Assembly: GCF_000320365.1 (NCBI RefSeq)
Contig: NZ_ANIN01000002.1
Span: 682,001 to 746,000, forward strand
DNA: 64,000 nt
Source: Moraxella macacae 0408225
GTDB lineage: Bacteria > Pseudomonadota > Gammaproteobacteria > Pseudomonadales > Moraxellaceae
Direction of reading: 5' to 3'
Shown here: positions 6,451-15,347 of the stretch, one piece after another
How the letters are laid out: each line of letters opens with the position of its first letter
How positions within the stretch are numbered: the first letter of the stretch is position 1
Position numbers and translations under genes: made by a program
Notes under the pieces: model-generated
What the model was told of the DNA's origin: nothing
What the model saw: only the letters and a program-made list of their open reading frames with translations
Database searches by the model: none

Positions 6451-6577
6451 CGTTTAAAACAACATTGGCTTTATGGCAACATTGATTTTACAGCAAAGAT
6501 TTTATGGCAAAAATACCACAACTTAGCACAATATATGCTATCATAAATCACTTAATTTTTAAAACACTGCAACAATT

Positions 6578-6982
6578 ATGCAACAATCTACCACAAAACC
6601 AACCCATTTAATCCATCGAACCCTGACAATCAGTTATGTTACCTGGTTAATTTTTCGCATTTTTGGCATTGCCCTTATCTTATATGCCAGTCTAACAGAA
6701 AAACCCTCCTTGATTGCTATTATGTTTTGGCAAACAATTTGGCTGATACCTGCTTTGTGTTGCACGCCCTTTATCCGTAAAGGCAAAAGCACATACGCCT
6801 TGCTATTTGTTAGTATCTTACTGTTAATTTATGCCGGAGCAAGCGGATTTATGGTGTTTTTACACGGTTTTGCACAGTTTTGGTGGGGAATGATAGCTTG
6901 GTTTATTGATTTTTGTTTGGTTATGTTGGCAAACATTTGTTTGTTTATTTTGTTAAAACGCTTGCCAAAAATGAACCGTTAA
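6578..6982 (+). CDS. DUF2069-like small membrane protein
   Basis: This 134-residue protein has about four membrane segments: ISYVTWLIFRIFGIALILYA, IAIMFWQTIWLIPALC, a segment around YALLFVSILLLIYAGAS, and WFIDFCLVMLANICLFILL. The length and the RKGKSTYALLF signature after the second segment fit DUF2069, a family of unknown function common in gammaproteobacteria. The ATG at 6578 follows an AT-rich leader without a strong ribosome site. Its stop overlaps the convergent exonuclease III gene by four bases. No function can be inferred from the neighbours. Confidence 0.72.
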   Translation: MQQSTTKPTHLIHRTLTISYVTWLIFRIFGIALILYASLTEKPSLIAIMFWQTIWLIPALCCTPFIRKGKSTYALLFVSILLLIYAGASGFMVFLHGFAQFWWGMIAWFIDFCLVMLANICLFILLKRLPKMNR

Positions 6983-7791
6983 ATCACAAAATCCGCCCAC
7001 ACGGGGGCATGATCAGAGGGTTTTTGCATACCACGCAATTCATAACTAATCCCTGATTGTTGTAGGCTTGACAATAAATTTGCTGAACATAAAATATGGT
7101 CAATGCGTAGGCCACGTTTTGGCGTATCGTCAAAACCCTTGGAGCGATAATCAAACCAACTCAACGCATCGCCCATAGCATGCAAATGCCGATAAGTATC
7201 GTGCAAATCGGTATCAAGTAGCGTTTGATACCACTTGCGTTCTTCAGGCAAAAATGCACAAATGCCTTGAGACAACCAACGTTTGGCATTTTTTTCGCCG
7301 ATGCCGATATCACTGTCTTGTGGTGCAATGTTCATATCACCCATAACGATAAGTTTACGATTTTCATTTTTTAATGCCAAAATATAATCCGTTAAACGCT
7401 GGTAAAAATCTTGTTTCATCGGAAATTTGGTAGGGTGAGAGCGGTTTTCACCTTGAGGAAAATAGCCGTTTAACACGTCAATTTGCACACCCTTAAAGTC
7501 ATAACGAGCGTGAATTAAGCGTTTTTGCTCGTCATCATTTGCACCAATAAAACCCTTTTGCACAAAAATCGGTGCAACTTTTGACAACAACGCCACGCCA
7601 TAGTGTGCTTTTTGTCCAAAAAATTCCACATGATAGCCCAATTTTTTCACATCGTTTAGCGGAAATGCCTCATCGTGCACTTTGGTTTCTTGCAGTCCGA
7701 TCACATCAGGGGCAATCAGATCGGTCAAAGTTTCTAATTGGTGCTGTCTGGCGCGAATACCATTGATATTAAAACTAACAAAACGTGGCAT
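6979..7791 (-). CDS. xthA: Exodeoxyribonuclease III (AP endonuclease)
   Basis: Exonuclease III cleaves abasic sites and trims 3' ends of double-stranded DNA in base-excision repair. The 270-residue product carries all landmarks: FNINGIRAR at the start, LQETKV (metal-binding glutamate), HYGVALLSK, GYFPQGENR, GDMNIAPQDSDIGIG (catalytic aspartate and asparagine), SWFDYRSKGF, RIDHIL and SDHAPVWADF (catalytic histidine) at the end. The length matches the family. The gene is convergent with the DUF2069 gene, overlapping by four bases, and is divergent from the HIT gene with about 130 bases between starts. Confidence 0.95.
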   Translation of the reverse strand: MPRFVSFNINGIRARQHQLETLTDLIAPDVIGLQETKVHDEAFPLNDVKKLGYHVEFFGQKAHYGVALLSKVAPIFVQKGFIGANDDEQKRLIHARYDFKGVQIDVLNGYFPQGENRSHPTKFPMKQDFYQRLTDYILALKNENRKLIVMGDMNIAPQDSDIGIGEKNAKRWLSQGICAFLPEERKWYQTLLDTDLHDTYRHLHAMGDALSWFDYRSKGFDDTPKRGLRIDHILCSANLLSSLQQSGISYELRGMQKPSDHAPVWADFVI

Positions 7792-7919
7792 AATTCACTC
7801 TTTTACAATCAAAAATTTGGCAAAATAATAGCATTTTTTTGCCAAAATACCAAATAAAACCCAAACAAGCACAAAAATATAGTAAAATAAAACCCACAAA
7901 AAAGCAAACGGAGAGCACA

Positions 7920-8372
7920 ATGAACCAAGAAAAAACCACAAACCACTATGACAATCAAAATATTTTTGCCAAAATTATCCAAGGTGAAATTCCTTGTCAT
8001 AAAGTCTACGAAGATGACAAAACTTTAGCATTTATGGACATTATGCCCATGGCAACCGGACATGTACTCGTCATTCCAAAATGTGAAGCGGTCGAGCTTA
8101 GCACCATGCCAAATGAGTATTTAACCGCGGTATTTGCTACTGCCAAAAAAGTAACAAATGCCCTGCGCACTGCCCTAAACGTACAAGGTATCGTACAAAT
8201 GCAACTCAATCACGCCGATGCAGGGCAATCGGTGTTTCATTATCATGTACACCTTATTCCAACCCACATCAAAAACCTAGGCCACACCCTTAGCAACCAC
8301 GAAGCAGGCACAACCGATCACGAAAAACTGGCACAATTAGCCCATCAAATTGCCAAACACATTGACAATTAA
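7920..8372 (+). CDS. hinT: HIT family hydrolase (HinT-like purine nucleoside phosphoramidase)
   Basis: This histidine-triad protein is expected to hydrolyse AMP-linked phosphoramidates. The ATG at 7920 is preferred because a GGAGAG site precedes it; the open frame extends upstream but with a lysine-rich, non-family sequence. The 150-residue product has IFAKIIQGEIPCHKVYEDD, LAFMDIMPMATGHVLVIPK and the active-site triad HYHVHLIP. The C-terminus (HEKLAQLAHQIAKHI) is the usual closing helix. The gene stands between the divergent xthA and a convergent ModA-like gene. Confidence 0.92.
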   Translation: MNQEKTTNHYDNQNIFAKIIQGEIPCHKVYEDDKTLAFMDIMPMATGHVLVIPKCEAVELSTMPNEYLTAVFATAKKVTNALRTALNVQGIVQMQLNHADAGQSVFHYHVHLIPTHIKNLGHTLSNHEAGTTDHEKLAQLAHQIAKHIDN

Positions 8373-8424
8373 ACCGTTAATAAACAAATCTGTTGGTTTT
8401 GTTAAATTAATACTTATTGTGAAA

Positions 8425-9408
8425 TTAATACTTACAAGCTGGTAATAAATTACTGGTTTGGCAAATTGGCAAAAACCCTGCATCGCTTAAGATGTCTTGG
8501 GCTTTTGCTGATTGTAAATAATCAACAAAACGTAGGCTTGGTTCAGAAAGGCGTAAGACGATACCGTCTTGGTAAATTGCAGGATAGCTGTATTCAGGTA
8601 AAATCGCATAACTGTGTTGTTGTTGTACATTTTTTAGGCTAAGTGCGTGGCTGCCATCTAGCACTTGCCCTAAACTGGCAATGCCAAAATCTGCATTGCC
8701 TTTATCCACCATGTGCAGCGTTTCTTCAAAATTATCCACTTCTATTAAATGCGGTTCAACGCTTTGGTATAGATTTTGATTAATAAGCCATTCTTTGGTT
8801 GCCATACCGTATGCCAAATTTTCCATATTGCCTACAGCAATACCAAACGGCTGATTTTTTAGCACCAAATCATCAAAAATCATGGTTGGACTGTTGTTCA
8901 TATCAAATTTTTTGCTATACACCACCAAACGACCGCGCGTATAAGTAAACGGTTCTCCGTATTTTTTTAACGGTTTTTCATTTTTAGCAACATCAGTCTC
9001 AACAACATCAGTTTCAGTAGTATTGATTTCAGTAGCATCGCCCATAACGGACAATTCATATGGGTATTTTTGATTGCCTGCCAAAAAAATATCATATCGA
9101 TCTGTATTTTGCTGAATTTCGCTAAAAATACTCACCGTGTTATCAAATTTGTAAGTAATATTTACATCAGGGTTGGTTTTTTGAAATTCATTGACAATCA
9201 CAGGCAAGGCTAGTTTTAAATTTGGCGTAACTGCAAGGTGAAGATGATGAGATGGTTTTGGCGGTGTTGACTCTAAAGTTTTAGGTTTTGGACTGGGTTT
9301 GTGTTTTTCAGGTGCGATAGGATTTGGTTGGCAAGCTGTCAACCATGCTCCGCCAATTAACGCTCCGCCAAATAAAGCACAACAAAACTGTAAAGAAAAA
9401 CGACACAT
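8425..9408 (-). CDS. modA: ModA-like molybdate-binding lipoprotein
   Basis: This is a periplasmic solute-binding protein of the ModA family. The start is placed at the ATG at 9408, giving a short signal with a lipobox (WLTAC); the frame upstream uses only a TTG. Family features are HLAVTPNLKLALPVIVNEF, DIFLAGNQKYPYELS, TYTRGRLVVYSKKF, NADFGIASLGQ and a C-terminal SAKAQDILSDAGF. It has about 327 residues, including a proline/lysine linker after the cysteine and a small inserted duplication (TETDVVETDVAKN). No modB or modC genes are adjacent, so the permease must be elsewhere or the ligand may be another oxyanion. A repeat-rich promoter region lies upstream. Confidence 0.8.
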   Translation of the reverse strand: MCRFSLQFCCALFGGALIGGAWLTACQPNPIAPEKHKPSPKPKTLESTPPKPSHHLHLAVTPNLKLALPVIVNEFQKTNPDVNITYKFDNTVSIFSEIQQNTDRYDIFLAGNQKYPYELSVMGDATEINTTETDVVETDVAKNEKPLKKYGEPFTYTRGRLVVYSKKFDMNNSPTMIFDDLVLKNQPFGIAVGNMENLAYGMATKEWLINQNLYQSVEPHLIEVDNFEETLHMVDKGNADFGIASLGQVLDGSHALSLKNVQQQHSYAILPEYSYPAIYQDGIVLRLSEPSLRFVDYLQSAKAQDILSDAGFLPICQTSNLLPACKY

Positions 9409-9751
9409 AAAAAACCAATTACATAAACCCAAGCATACAAATCCAAGCAAATTTGTCAAAATTTATCTATAAAAAATCTATAAATCTTAAAAACAAAATC
9501 TTAAAAACATTGTTAGCTAAAAACATTGCTGTTAGCTAAAAAACATAGTGAATTGTTAACTACAATTGCTAACTACTTTAGTCAATTATTTATGATAACA
9601 ATTATTCATAATAACAACTATTTATGATAATATGAACACCAAAAAAAGTTTGTAGCTAAAGTGTAATGAATTGGTTATGTTTTTATTAACAAAATACCAC
9701 AAAACCACCCATAAACCAACCAAATCAAAACAGGTAAACAGGTAAAAAACC
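9409..9751. promoter_or_regulatory. Divergent promoter region with repeated ATTTATGATAA boxes
   Basis: No gene is seen in these 343 bases between divergent modA and the unknown gene at 9752. TATTTATGATAA occurs at 9586-9597 and 9618-9629, exactly 32 bp apart, with an inverted relative, TTATTCATAA (9601-9610), between them. Three related boxes on one face of the helix look like an operator array. Other short direct repeats (AAATCTTAAAAACA; TGTTAGCTAAAAA) lie at 9485-9540. The regulator is unknown. Confidence 0.4.
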
Positions 9752-10279
9752 ATGCAAAGTTATAACGCAATCACCGATTTTATCCATGATCACCTCACCA
9801 AATTCAGTTTAAGCCAACAAACCAATTTTGTTAAAAATCTTATTTATCAATTTAGCAAAACTTTAACAGAAAATTGGCTAGATAACGAACTTGACAGTGA
9901 AAAACCACACTACCAAACAATCTTTAACCAAATTACAAGCAACCATTGGCAAGCAGATAGCCTTAAAAATTCGGTCATAGAGCTTGACAACATCATGTTG
10001 ACAATGGGCGTAAATTACCCACACACAACCGGCGAGGATCTGCTGCTTATTTTGGAGCTTTTGCCTTATTGGTTTGAACTAAATGAACATGCACAAAAAG
10101 ACACGCACAGCGATCAATTGGTGGTTTCTGCTTGTATTTGCTTGCTTGATCATTTTGAAGAACAAGCAGAAACACGCCTTGATACCACCATTTCCTACGA
10201 AAACTGGCTCAATTACCCTGAAACTACCACAGGTTTTGCAATGATTAACACAGCACTACAAACTTGTCAAAAACCATAA
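9752..10279 (+). CDS. Protein of unknown function (175 aa)
   Basis: I do not recognise the family. The product is acidic, mainly helical by composition, soluble, and has no signal or membrane segment. Distinct stretches are FIHDHLTKFSLSQQTNFVK, ENWLDNELDSEKPHYQTIF, HTTGEDLLLILELLPYWFEL and a C-terminal TGFAMINTALQTC. The ATG at 9752 lies behind an A-rich leader with two AGGTAAA copies. It sits about 140 bases upstream of engB, separated by partial repeats (CAAAAATCATAAATT), so co-transcription is possible. It reads as an ordinary conserved gene with the same codon use as its neighbours. Confidence 0.7.
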   Translation: MQSYNAITDFIHDHLTKFSLSQQTNFVKNLIYQFSKTLTENWLDNELDSEKPHYQTIFNQITSNHWQADSLKNSVIELDNIMLTMGVNYPHTTGEDLLLILELLPYWFELNEHAQKDTHSDQLVVSACICLLDHFEEQAETRLDTTISYENWLNYPETTTGFAMINTALQTCQKP

Positions 10280-10417
10280 ACCTACCAAAAATCATAAATT
10301 TGTCAAAAATCATAAATTGTCAAAACAAAAGTTAACAAAAACGTCAAGCAATTTGCTTTTTTCTGGCAATGCTTTTCTGTTACAATGCTTGGTTAATTTT
10401 TCGTTAACTTTTTTAAA

Positions 10418-11098
10418 ATGTACCAAATCATGAACAAGCCAACTTTTGTCGAACAAACCACAACCTCTTCTATAACTATAAACGACTGTCAACGTTGGTT
10501 ACAACAAACAGAATTTTTGCTGTCCGCTCCAACATTTAAACTGTGTCCTGATGATACTGGGCTTGAAGTGGCGTTTGCTGGGCGTTCCAACGCAGGCAAA
10601 TCATCGTGCATTAATGCAATTACCAATCAACGCCAGCTCGCTCGCTCCTCAAAAACCCCAGGACGCACCCAAATGATTAACTTTTTTCACATGGGAGATA
10701 CCAAACAACGGTTGGTAGATTTACCGGGTTACGGCTATGCGGCCGTGCCTGAAAGCATGAAACAAGAATGGCAAACAGAACTGGAAAAATATCTAATTTC
10801 GCGCAAAAGTTTAACCGGGCTTGTGTTGTTAAGTGATATCCGCCATCCGCTAAAATTCTTTGATGAACAAATGCTCCATTGGGCAAATGACGGCAACCTG
10901 CCTGTGCATCTTTTACTGACAAAATCAGATAAACTCAAATACGGCGCTGCAAAAAACACCTTGCAACAAGTGCACAATCATTTAGCAAAACTAAATTTAC
11001 CTGTTAGCGTACAATTATTTTCCGCCCAAAACAAACAAGGCATCAATGAATTGTGCCTAAAATTAGCCACTTGGTTACAATTTAATCCAACCCCATAA
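10418..11098 (+). CDS. engB: Ribosome biogenesis GTP-binding protein EngB (YihA/YsxC)
   Basis: EngB is a small essential GTPase needed for assembly of the large ribosomal subunit. The 226-residue product shows the P-loop GRSNAGKSS (about residues 55-63), the switch region with TPGRTQMINFF, G3 DLPGYGYA (101-108), G4 TKSD (168-171) and G5 FSAQ. It has an N-terminal extension of about 30 residues over typical EngB; the ATG of codon 5 is an alternative start. A 20-bp perfect tandem repeat starts at its stop codon. The TusA-like gene follows 54 bases later on the same strand. Confidence 0.94.
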   Translation: MYQIMNKPTFVEQTTTSSITINDCQRWLQQTEFLLSAPTFKLCPDDTGLEVAFAGRSNAGKSSCINAITNQRQLARSSKTPGRTQMINFFHMGDTKQRLVDLPGYGYAAVPESMKQEWQTELEKYLISRKSLTGLVLLSDIRHPLKFFDEQMLHWANDGNLPVHLLLTKSDKLKYGAAKNTLQQVHNHLAKLNLPVSVQLFSAQNKQGINELCLKLATWLQFNPTP

Positions 11099-11138
11099 CT
11101 TAATAAACACCCACAAACCTTAATAAACACCCACAAAC
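11099..11138. repeat. 20-bp perfect tandem duplication between engB and the TusA-like gene
   Basis: CTTAATAAACACCCACAAAC is repeated twice without a mismatch, immediately after the engB stop. It fills most of the 54-base gap to the next start. Confidence 0.9.
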
Positions 11139-11152
11139 TGCCAAATTAAAAT

Positions 11153-11557
11153 ATGAACTTATCCATCTCCCAGCACCTACAAAACCTAGCCGATTTTCAG
11201 CATGATTGGCAAATGTTTGCTATCAATTTGCCAAATCTTGGTATGGATCACCTACCCACAAACCTGTTACCCACAAACCCTTTGCACATTGAACAATACG
11301 TCAATGGCAAAAACCTAACCTGTCCCATGCCTTTATTAAAATTAAAAATGGCATTAAAAATTAGCACAATTGGCAATGCGGTATATCTTACCGCCACCGA
11401 TCCCAACAGCACCCATGACATTTTGGCCTTTTGTCGCCACGCAGGGCATATGTGTTATTCTACCAGTGTCATTGATGGCAAGACCTGTGTCATTGATGGC
11501 AAAGTTGGCAATGACAAGTGCGAAATTTTTAATTTTTTAATTGTCAAAAATAGCTAA
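11153..11557 (+). CDS. TusA/SirA-like sulfur-carrier domain protein
   Basis: The C-terminal 85 residues form a TusA-like fold: VNGKNLTCPMPLLKLKMALK with the CPMP motif whose cysteine carries persulfide in TusA, then GNAVYLTATDPNSTHDI and FCRHAGHMC. Relatives donate sulfur in tRNA thiolation, molybdenum cofactor or related pathways. An N-terminal extension of about 45 residues precedes the domain and contains a 15-bp in-frame duplication (LPTNLLPTN). A second in-frame duplication of 21 bp lies near the C-terminus (VIDGKTCVIDGK). The 134-residue length is well above the usual 75-85. It probably shares a transcript with engB. Confidence 0.8.
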   Translation: MNLSISQHLQNLADFQHDWQMFAINLPNLGMDHLPTNLLPTNPLHIEQYVNGKNLTCPMPLLKLKMALKISTIGNAVYLTATDPNSTHDILAFCRHAGHMCYSTSVIDGKTCVIDGKVGNDKCEIFNFLIVKNS

Positions 11558-11670
11558 AAATAACTAAATAGTGTATTAAATAAAAATCATTAATAGTTTT
11601 ACAAATTTACAGTATAATTGTTGTGGTTTTTATCAAGGTTCGGTTTATAATAGTTGTATTTATATGATTT

Positions 11671-11706
11671 TTATCAATAACTTATTGATTATCAATAACT
11701 TGTTGA
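11671..11706 (+). promoter_or_regulatory. Tandem hairpin repeat in rpoH leader
   Basis: Two 18-bp copies, TTATCAATAACTTATTGA and TTATCAATAACTTGTTGA, lie 39 bases before the rpoH start. Each folds into a short A/U hairpin with the same AACTT loop (ATCAAT/ATTGAT and TATCAA/TTGATA). Weak stacked hairpins in a heat-shock sigma leader are what an RNA thermometer would look like, but this is inference. Confidence 0.4.
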
Positions 11707-11744
11707 TAATGAATTCTTTTTCGCTTTATCGTTGTAGGTTTTTT

Positions 11745-12866
11745 ATGATCAAAAAAACAGCCCATTTTAATAATATTGACACCGAAGAACATCTGGCCGA
11801 TGAATTTAACGATGACGAATTTGAGCATGAAGATGATGGTAGCTTCGCATATGATTCTGATTTTGCGTTTGATGACTTTGATTTTAAAAAATCAGAATTA
11901 GATGATTTTAACCAAAACGATGTCTTTGATGAATCTGATGAATCGGTCGCTGATATTGACAAATATCCCATTCATAAGCCAAAAAAAAATAAACCCAGCT
12001 CTTTGGTTACAATGCCAACAGCACTTAGTGCCCCCGGCGTGAATCTTGGTGCGTATATCAATGCGGTGCATCAAATTCCGATTTTAACCCCAGAACAAGA
12101 ACAAGATCTGGCTCACCGTTATTATGACACAGGTGATGTGGAGGCCGCTCGCCTACTGGTTATGTCGCATTTGCGTTTTGTCATTCATATTGCGCGCAGT
12201 TATTCAGGTTATGGGTTGCCACAAGGCGATCTGATCCAAGAGGGCAATGTTGGCCTTATGAAAGCAGTCAAGCGTTTTGATCCTAATAAAGGCGTGCGTT
12301 TGGTGTCGTTTGCAGTGCATTGGATTAAGGCTGAAATTCATGAGTTTGTCATTCGCAATTGGCGGATTGTCAAAGTTGCAACCACCAAAGCCCATCGCAA
12401 ATTGTTTTTTAATCTGCGTTCGCTAAAAAAAACCAACAACCAACTCACCTTAGAAGAAGCCGAAGCAATTGCTCATGATTTAAACGTTACAGTTAAACAG
12501 GTTTTGGAAATGGAAAGCCGCTTGACATCATATGATGCCTCATTTGAAGCTCAAAATGATGATGACGAAGAAGGACGTTACGCACCACAATATTTTTTAG
12601 ATGACGGTGTCAATCCTGCCGATGTGGTAGAAGATGCCGATTGGGAAGAAAACAACAACACTGCACTGGCCGAAGCTATGGAAGCGTTAGATGACCGCTC
12701 GCGTGATATCGTACAACAGCGTTGGCTAAATGAACAAAAAGCCACACTGCACGAACTGGCCGCAGAATACAACATTTCTGCTGAACGCGTGCGCCAAATT
12801 GAAAAAAACGCCATGGATAAAATCAAAGAGGCCATGTTGGCAAATACCCATTTACAATTAGACTGA
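11745..12866 (+). CDS. rpoH: Heat-shock RNA polymerase sigma factor RpoH (sigma-32) with acidic N-terminal extension
   Basis: RpoH directs RNA polymerase to heat-shock promoters. The core has region 1.2 (YINAVHQIPILTPEQEQDLA), region 2 (GDLIQEGNVGLMKAVKRFD, RLVSFAVHWIKAEIHEFV), the RpoH box variant HRKLFFNLR and region 4 (HELAAEYNISAERVRQIEK). The start at 11745 gives 373 residues, about 80 more than typical RpoH. The excess is a very acidic N-terminus (DEFNDDEFEHEDDGSFAYD and more), not part of the fold. An in-frame ATG at 11664 would add residues from the hairpin repeat and is less likely. The methyltransferase gene follows 16 bases after the stop. Confidence 0.92.
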   Translation: MIKKTAHFNNIDTEEHLADEFNDDEFEHEDDGSFAYDSDFAFDDFDFKKSELDDFNQNDVFDESDESVADIDKYPIHKPKKNKPSSLVTMPTALSAPGVNLGAYINAVHQIPILTPEQEQDLAHRYYDTGDVEAARLLVMSHLRFVIHIARSYSGYGLPQGDLIQEGNVGLMKAVKRFDPNKGVRLVSFAVHWIKAEIHEFVIRNWRIVKVATTKAHRKLFFNLRSLKKTNNQLTLEEAEAIAHDLNVTVKQVLEMESRLTSYDASFEAQNDDDEEGRYAPQYFLDDGVNPADVVEDADWEENNNTALAEAMEALDDRSRDIVQQRWLNEQKATLHELAAEYNISAERVRQIEKNAMDKIKEAMLANTHLQLD

Positions 12867-12882
12867 TTTCTTTGGAAACCCT

Positions 12883-14865
12883 ATGACCCTAAAAATGCAC
12901 ACCCCAAACCTGGTTGACAACAACATCACCAAACTTGCCAAACTCTTCCCAAACTGCATCACCGAAACCGCCAAAACCGATGACAGTGGCAATGTGATGA
13001 CAGACAAAAACGGTAAAATCTTATATGAACTGGGCGTGGATTTTGAGATTTTAAAGCAAGAACTTAGCCACACAGTAATTGACGGTTCCAAAGAACGCTA
13101 CCGCCTTGACTGGGTGGGAAAACGCGAAGCCATCGTAACTGCCAACAGCCCCATTGCCAAAACTTTACGCCCTTGTCGCTCTGAAAGTGTGGATTTTGAC
13201 ACCACACAAAATCTGTTTATCGAAGGGGATAATCTAGAAGCACTCAAGATTTTACAAGAAAGCTACCTTGGCAAAATCAAAATGATCTACATAGATCCGC
13301 CGTATAACACAGGCAATGATTTTATTTATAACGATGATTTTGCTGAAGACACGCAAGAGTTTTTTGAACGATCAGGGCAAGTAGATGAAGAGGGTAACAG
13401 ACTGATTGCTAACACAGAGAGCAACGGGCGGTTTCATTCTGATTGGTTGTCAATGATGTATAGCAGACTGAAACTGGCTAGGAATTTACTGGCAGATGAT
13501 GGGGTGATTTTTATTTCAATCGATGATAATGAGCAAGATAATGTCAAAAAAATGTGCAATGAAATATTCGGTGAAAGTAATTTTGTTGCAAATTTGATTG
13601 TAAATGCCGCACCAGCAGGTTCACAAAGCTCAAATGATTTTGCACAACAGCACCAATATTGCCTTGTTTATAGAAAAACTGACAAAGCCAGTATTGCAAG
13701 ATTTTCTCTATCAGAAAATGAACTGAATAAAAAATACACCGAAATTGATGAATTGGGGCAATTTTATGTTGAACGATTATGGAAGCGCGGAATTGGCGGA
13801 AGAATGGAAGACGTGCCGACGTTGCATTTTCCTGTTTATTTTGACACCAAAACAGAAAAAATTTTTATAGATGAAGAGATCGATCAGGTTTTAAATAAAG
13901 AGAATGTCATTAAAATTATTCCATATCAAACACAAGGTGTTTTGGGGCGTTGGACATGGTCAAAAGCAAAAATGATAAATGAACGCTTCAAACTAAAAGT
14001 AGTGATTGTTGCAAATGAATATAAGCTACATAAAAAAGTTTATCTCGATGATGACGAGGGCAGGAGGCCAGTTTCTATTATTGATTCAAAAATTGGCAGA
14101 ACAGAATTAGGCTCGCTAGAATTAAAAGAAGTTTTTAATGGTGGAAAGTATTTTGATTATCCGAAATCATCAACTTTTATCAAGCATTTTATTCAAATGG
14201 ATAAGAGTAAGGATAGTATTATCCTAGACTTTTTCGCAGGCTCCTCCACCACCGCCCACGCGGTTATGCAGCTTAACGCAGAAGACGGCGGTAAGCGTAA
14301 ATTTATCATGGTGCAGATACCAGAGGCCACCGATGAAAAATCCGAAGCCTATAAAGCAGGTTTTGCCAATATCGCCGATATTTCAAAAGAGCGTATCCGT
14401 AGAGCCAGAGCAAAAATCAAAGCCGATAATCAGGATAAAGATTTAAGCCACCTAGATACAGGTTTTCGCGTATTAAAAATTGACACCACCAACATGCGTG
14501 ATGTGTATTATTATCCGCATGAATACACGCAAGAAATGTTGGTTGATCTGATTGACAATATTAAACCGGATCGCACAGCAGAGGATTTGTTGTTTCAGTT
14601 TTTATTGGACATTGGTGTTTCGTTATCCTTGCCAATTGTCAGCATTGAAATAAACAACCACCCAGTTTATCAAGTTGGCAATGACGAAAATCTGATCGTT
14701 GCCAGTATGGATTATATTGACACGGCTATGGTGAATGAAATTGTCAAACTCAAACCACACAAATTTGTTACCAGTGAACGAGCCATTGTCAATGACAGTG
14801 ATAAAACCAACATTAAAGAGCGTTTTAAGCAGTTAAGCAGTCAGACAGAAGTTTGGTTTATTTAA
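12883..14865 (+). CDS. mod: Type III restriction-modification DNA methyltransferase (Mod), no Res partner
   Basis: Mod subunits of type III systems methylate adenine N6 in an asymmetric site. The 660-residue product has the beta-class order: EGDNLEALKIL, motif IV DPPYNTGND (about 138-146), a central variable target-recognition region (about 230-430), then motif I DFFAGSSTTAHAVMQLNAED near 448. The usual second glycine of FAGSG is serine. The C-terminal part (FIMVQIPEATDEKSEAYKAG, ISKERIRRARAKI) is typical of Mod. No res helicase-nuclease gene follows; the next gene is DUF423. No simple-sequence repeat is visible that would make it phase-variable. It lies 16 bases behind rpoH and may be read through from it. 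Confidence 0.9.
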   Translation: MTLKMHTPNLVDNNITKLAKLFPNCITETAKTDDSGNVMTDKNGKILYELGVDFEILKQELSHTVIDGSKERYRLDWVGKREAIVTANSPIAKTLRPCRSESVDFDTTQNLFIEGDNLEALKILQESYLGKIKMIYIDPPYNTGNDFIYNDDFAEDTQEFFERSGQVDEEGNRLIANTESNGRFHSDWLSMMYSRLKLARNLLADDGVIFISIDDNEQDNVKKMCNEIFGESNFVANLIVNAAPAGSQSSNDFAQQHQYCLVYRKTDKASIARFSLSENELNKKYTEIDELGQFYVERLWKRGIGGRMEDVPTLHFPVYFDTKTEKIFIDEEIDQVLNKENVIKIIPYQTQGVLGRWTWSKAKMINERFKLKVVIVANEYKLHKKVYLDDDEGRRPVSIIDSKIGRTELGSLELKEVFNGGKYFDYPKSSTFIKHFIQMDKSKDSIILDFFAGSSTTAHAVMQLNAEDGGKRKFIMVQIPEATDEKSEAYKAGFANIADISKERIRRARAKIKADNQDKDLSHLDTGFRVLKIDTTNMRDVYYYPHEYTQEMLVDLIDNIKPDRTAEDLLFQFLLDIGVSLSLPIVSIEINNHPVYQVGNDENLIVASMDYIDTAMVNEIVKLKPHKFVTSERAIVNDSDKTNIKERFKQLSSQTEVWFI

Positions 14866-14910
14866 CCAATTTTATTTAACATTTAATTTAGCAATGGTAA
14901 AAAATAAATA

Positions 14911-15303
14911 ATGAATAAAATTAATTGGACAAGCATTGCCTGTATCAATATGGCGGTGGCAATTGGTTGTGGGGCGTTTGGGGCACATTATTTAAAAACC
15001 ACACTTAGCACCGAACAACTGGCGTGGTGGCATACGGGCACGGATTATTTGTTTTATCAGGCATTGGGATTGCTAATTGTGTCGACCTTAATTCGACAAA
15101 ACCTCACCATGCAAAAAATTGCCCTTGTCATGCAAATCGGTAGTGTTGTTTTTAGCGGCTCGCTGTATCTTATGGCATTGGGCTTACCGCGTTGGCTTGG
15201 AGCAATTACGCCGCTTGGCGGTTCATTGATGTTATTGGCGTGGGTGTGGCTTGCGGTGGTTTTGCACAAAAAAAGCAGCACGCATAAACTTAAAGCCTTA
15301 TAG
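14911..15303 (+). CDS. DUF423 (YgdD-like) inner membrane protein
   Basis: This small membrane protein of 130 residues has about four membrane segments. The family signature GCGAFGAHYLKTTLSTEQ, then WHTGTDYLFYQALGLL and GSLYLMALGLPRWLGAITPL, places it in DUF423, of unknown function. It is 45 bases downstream of mod on the same strand and convergent with uraA. A stretch of AATTTGGCAAAAATGG separates it from the uraA stop; no clear terminator is seen. Confidence 0.88.
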   Translation: MNKINWTSIACINMAVAIGCGAFGAHYLKTTLSTEQLAWWHTGTDYLFYQALGLLIVSTLIRQNLTMQKIALVMQIGSVVFSGSLYLMALGLPRWLGAITPLGGSLMLLAWVWLAVVLHKKSSTHKLKAL

Positions 15304-15347
15304 CTTATTTGGTGGTTTAACAAAACAACCAAATTTGGCAAAAATGG

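Noticed and set aside
11664-11744. Upstream in-frame start for rpoH
   Set aside because: It would translate the hairpin repeat into a low-complexity Ile/Asn/Leu peptide and has no ribosome site; the ATG at 11745 is preferred.
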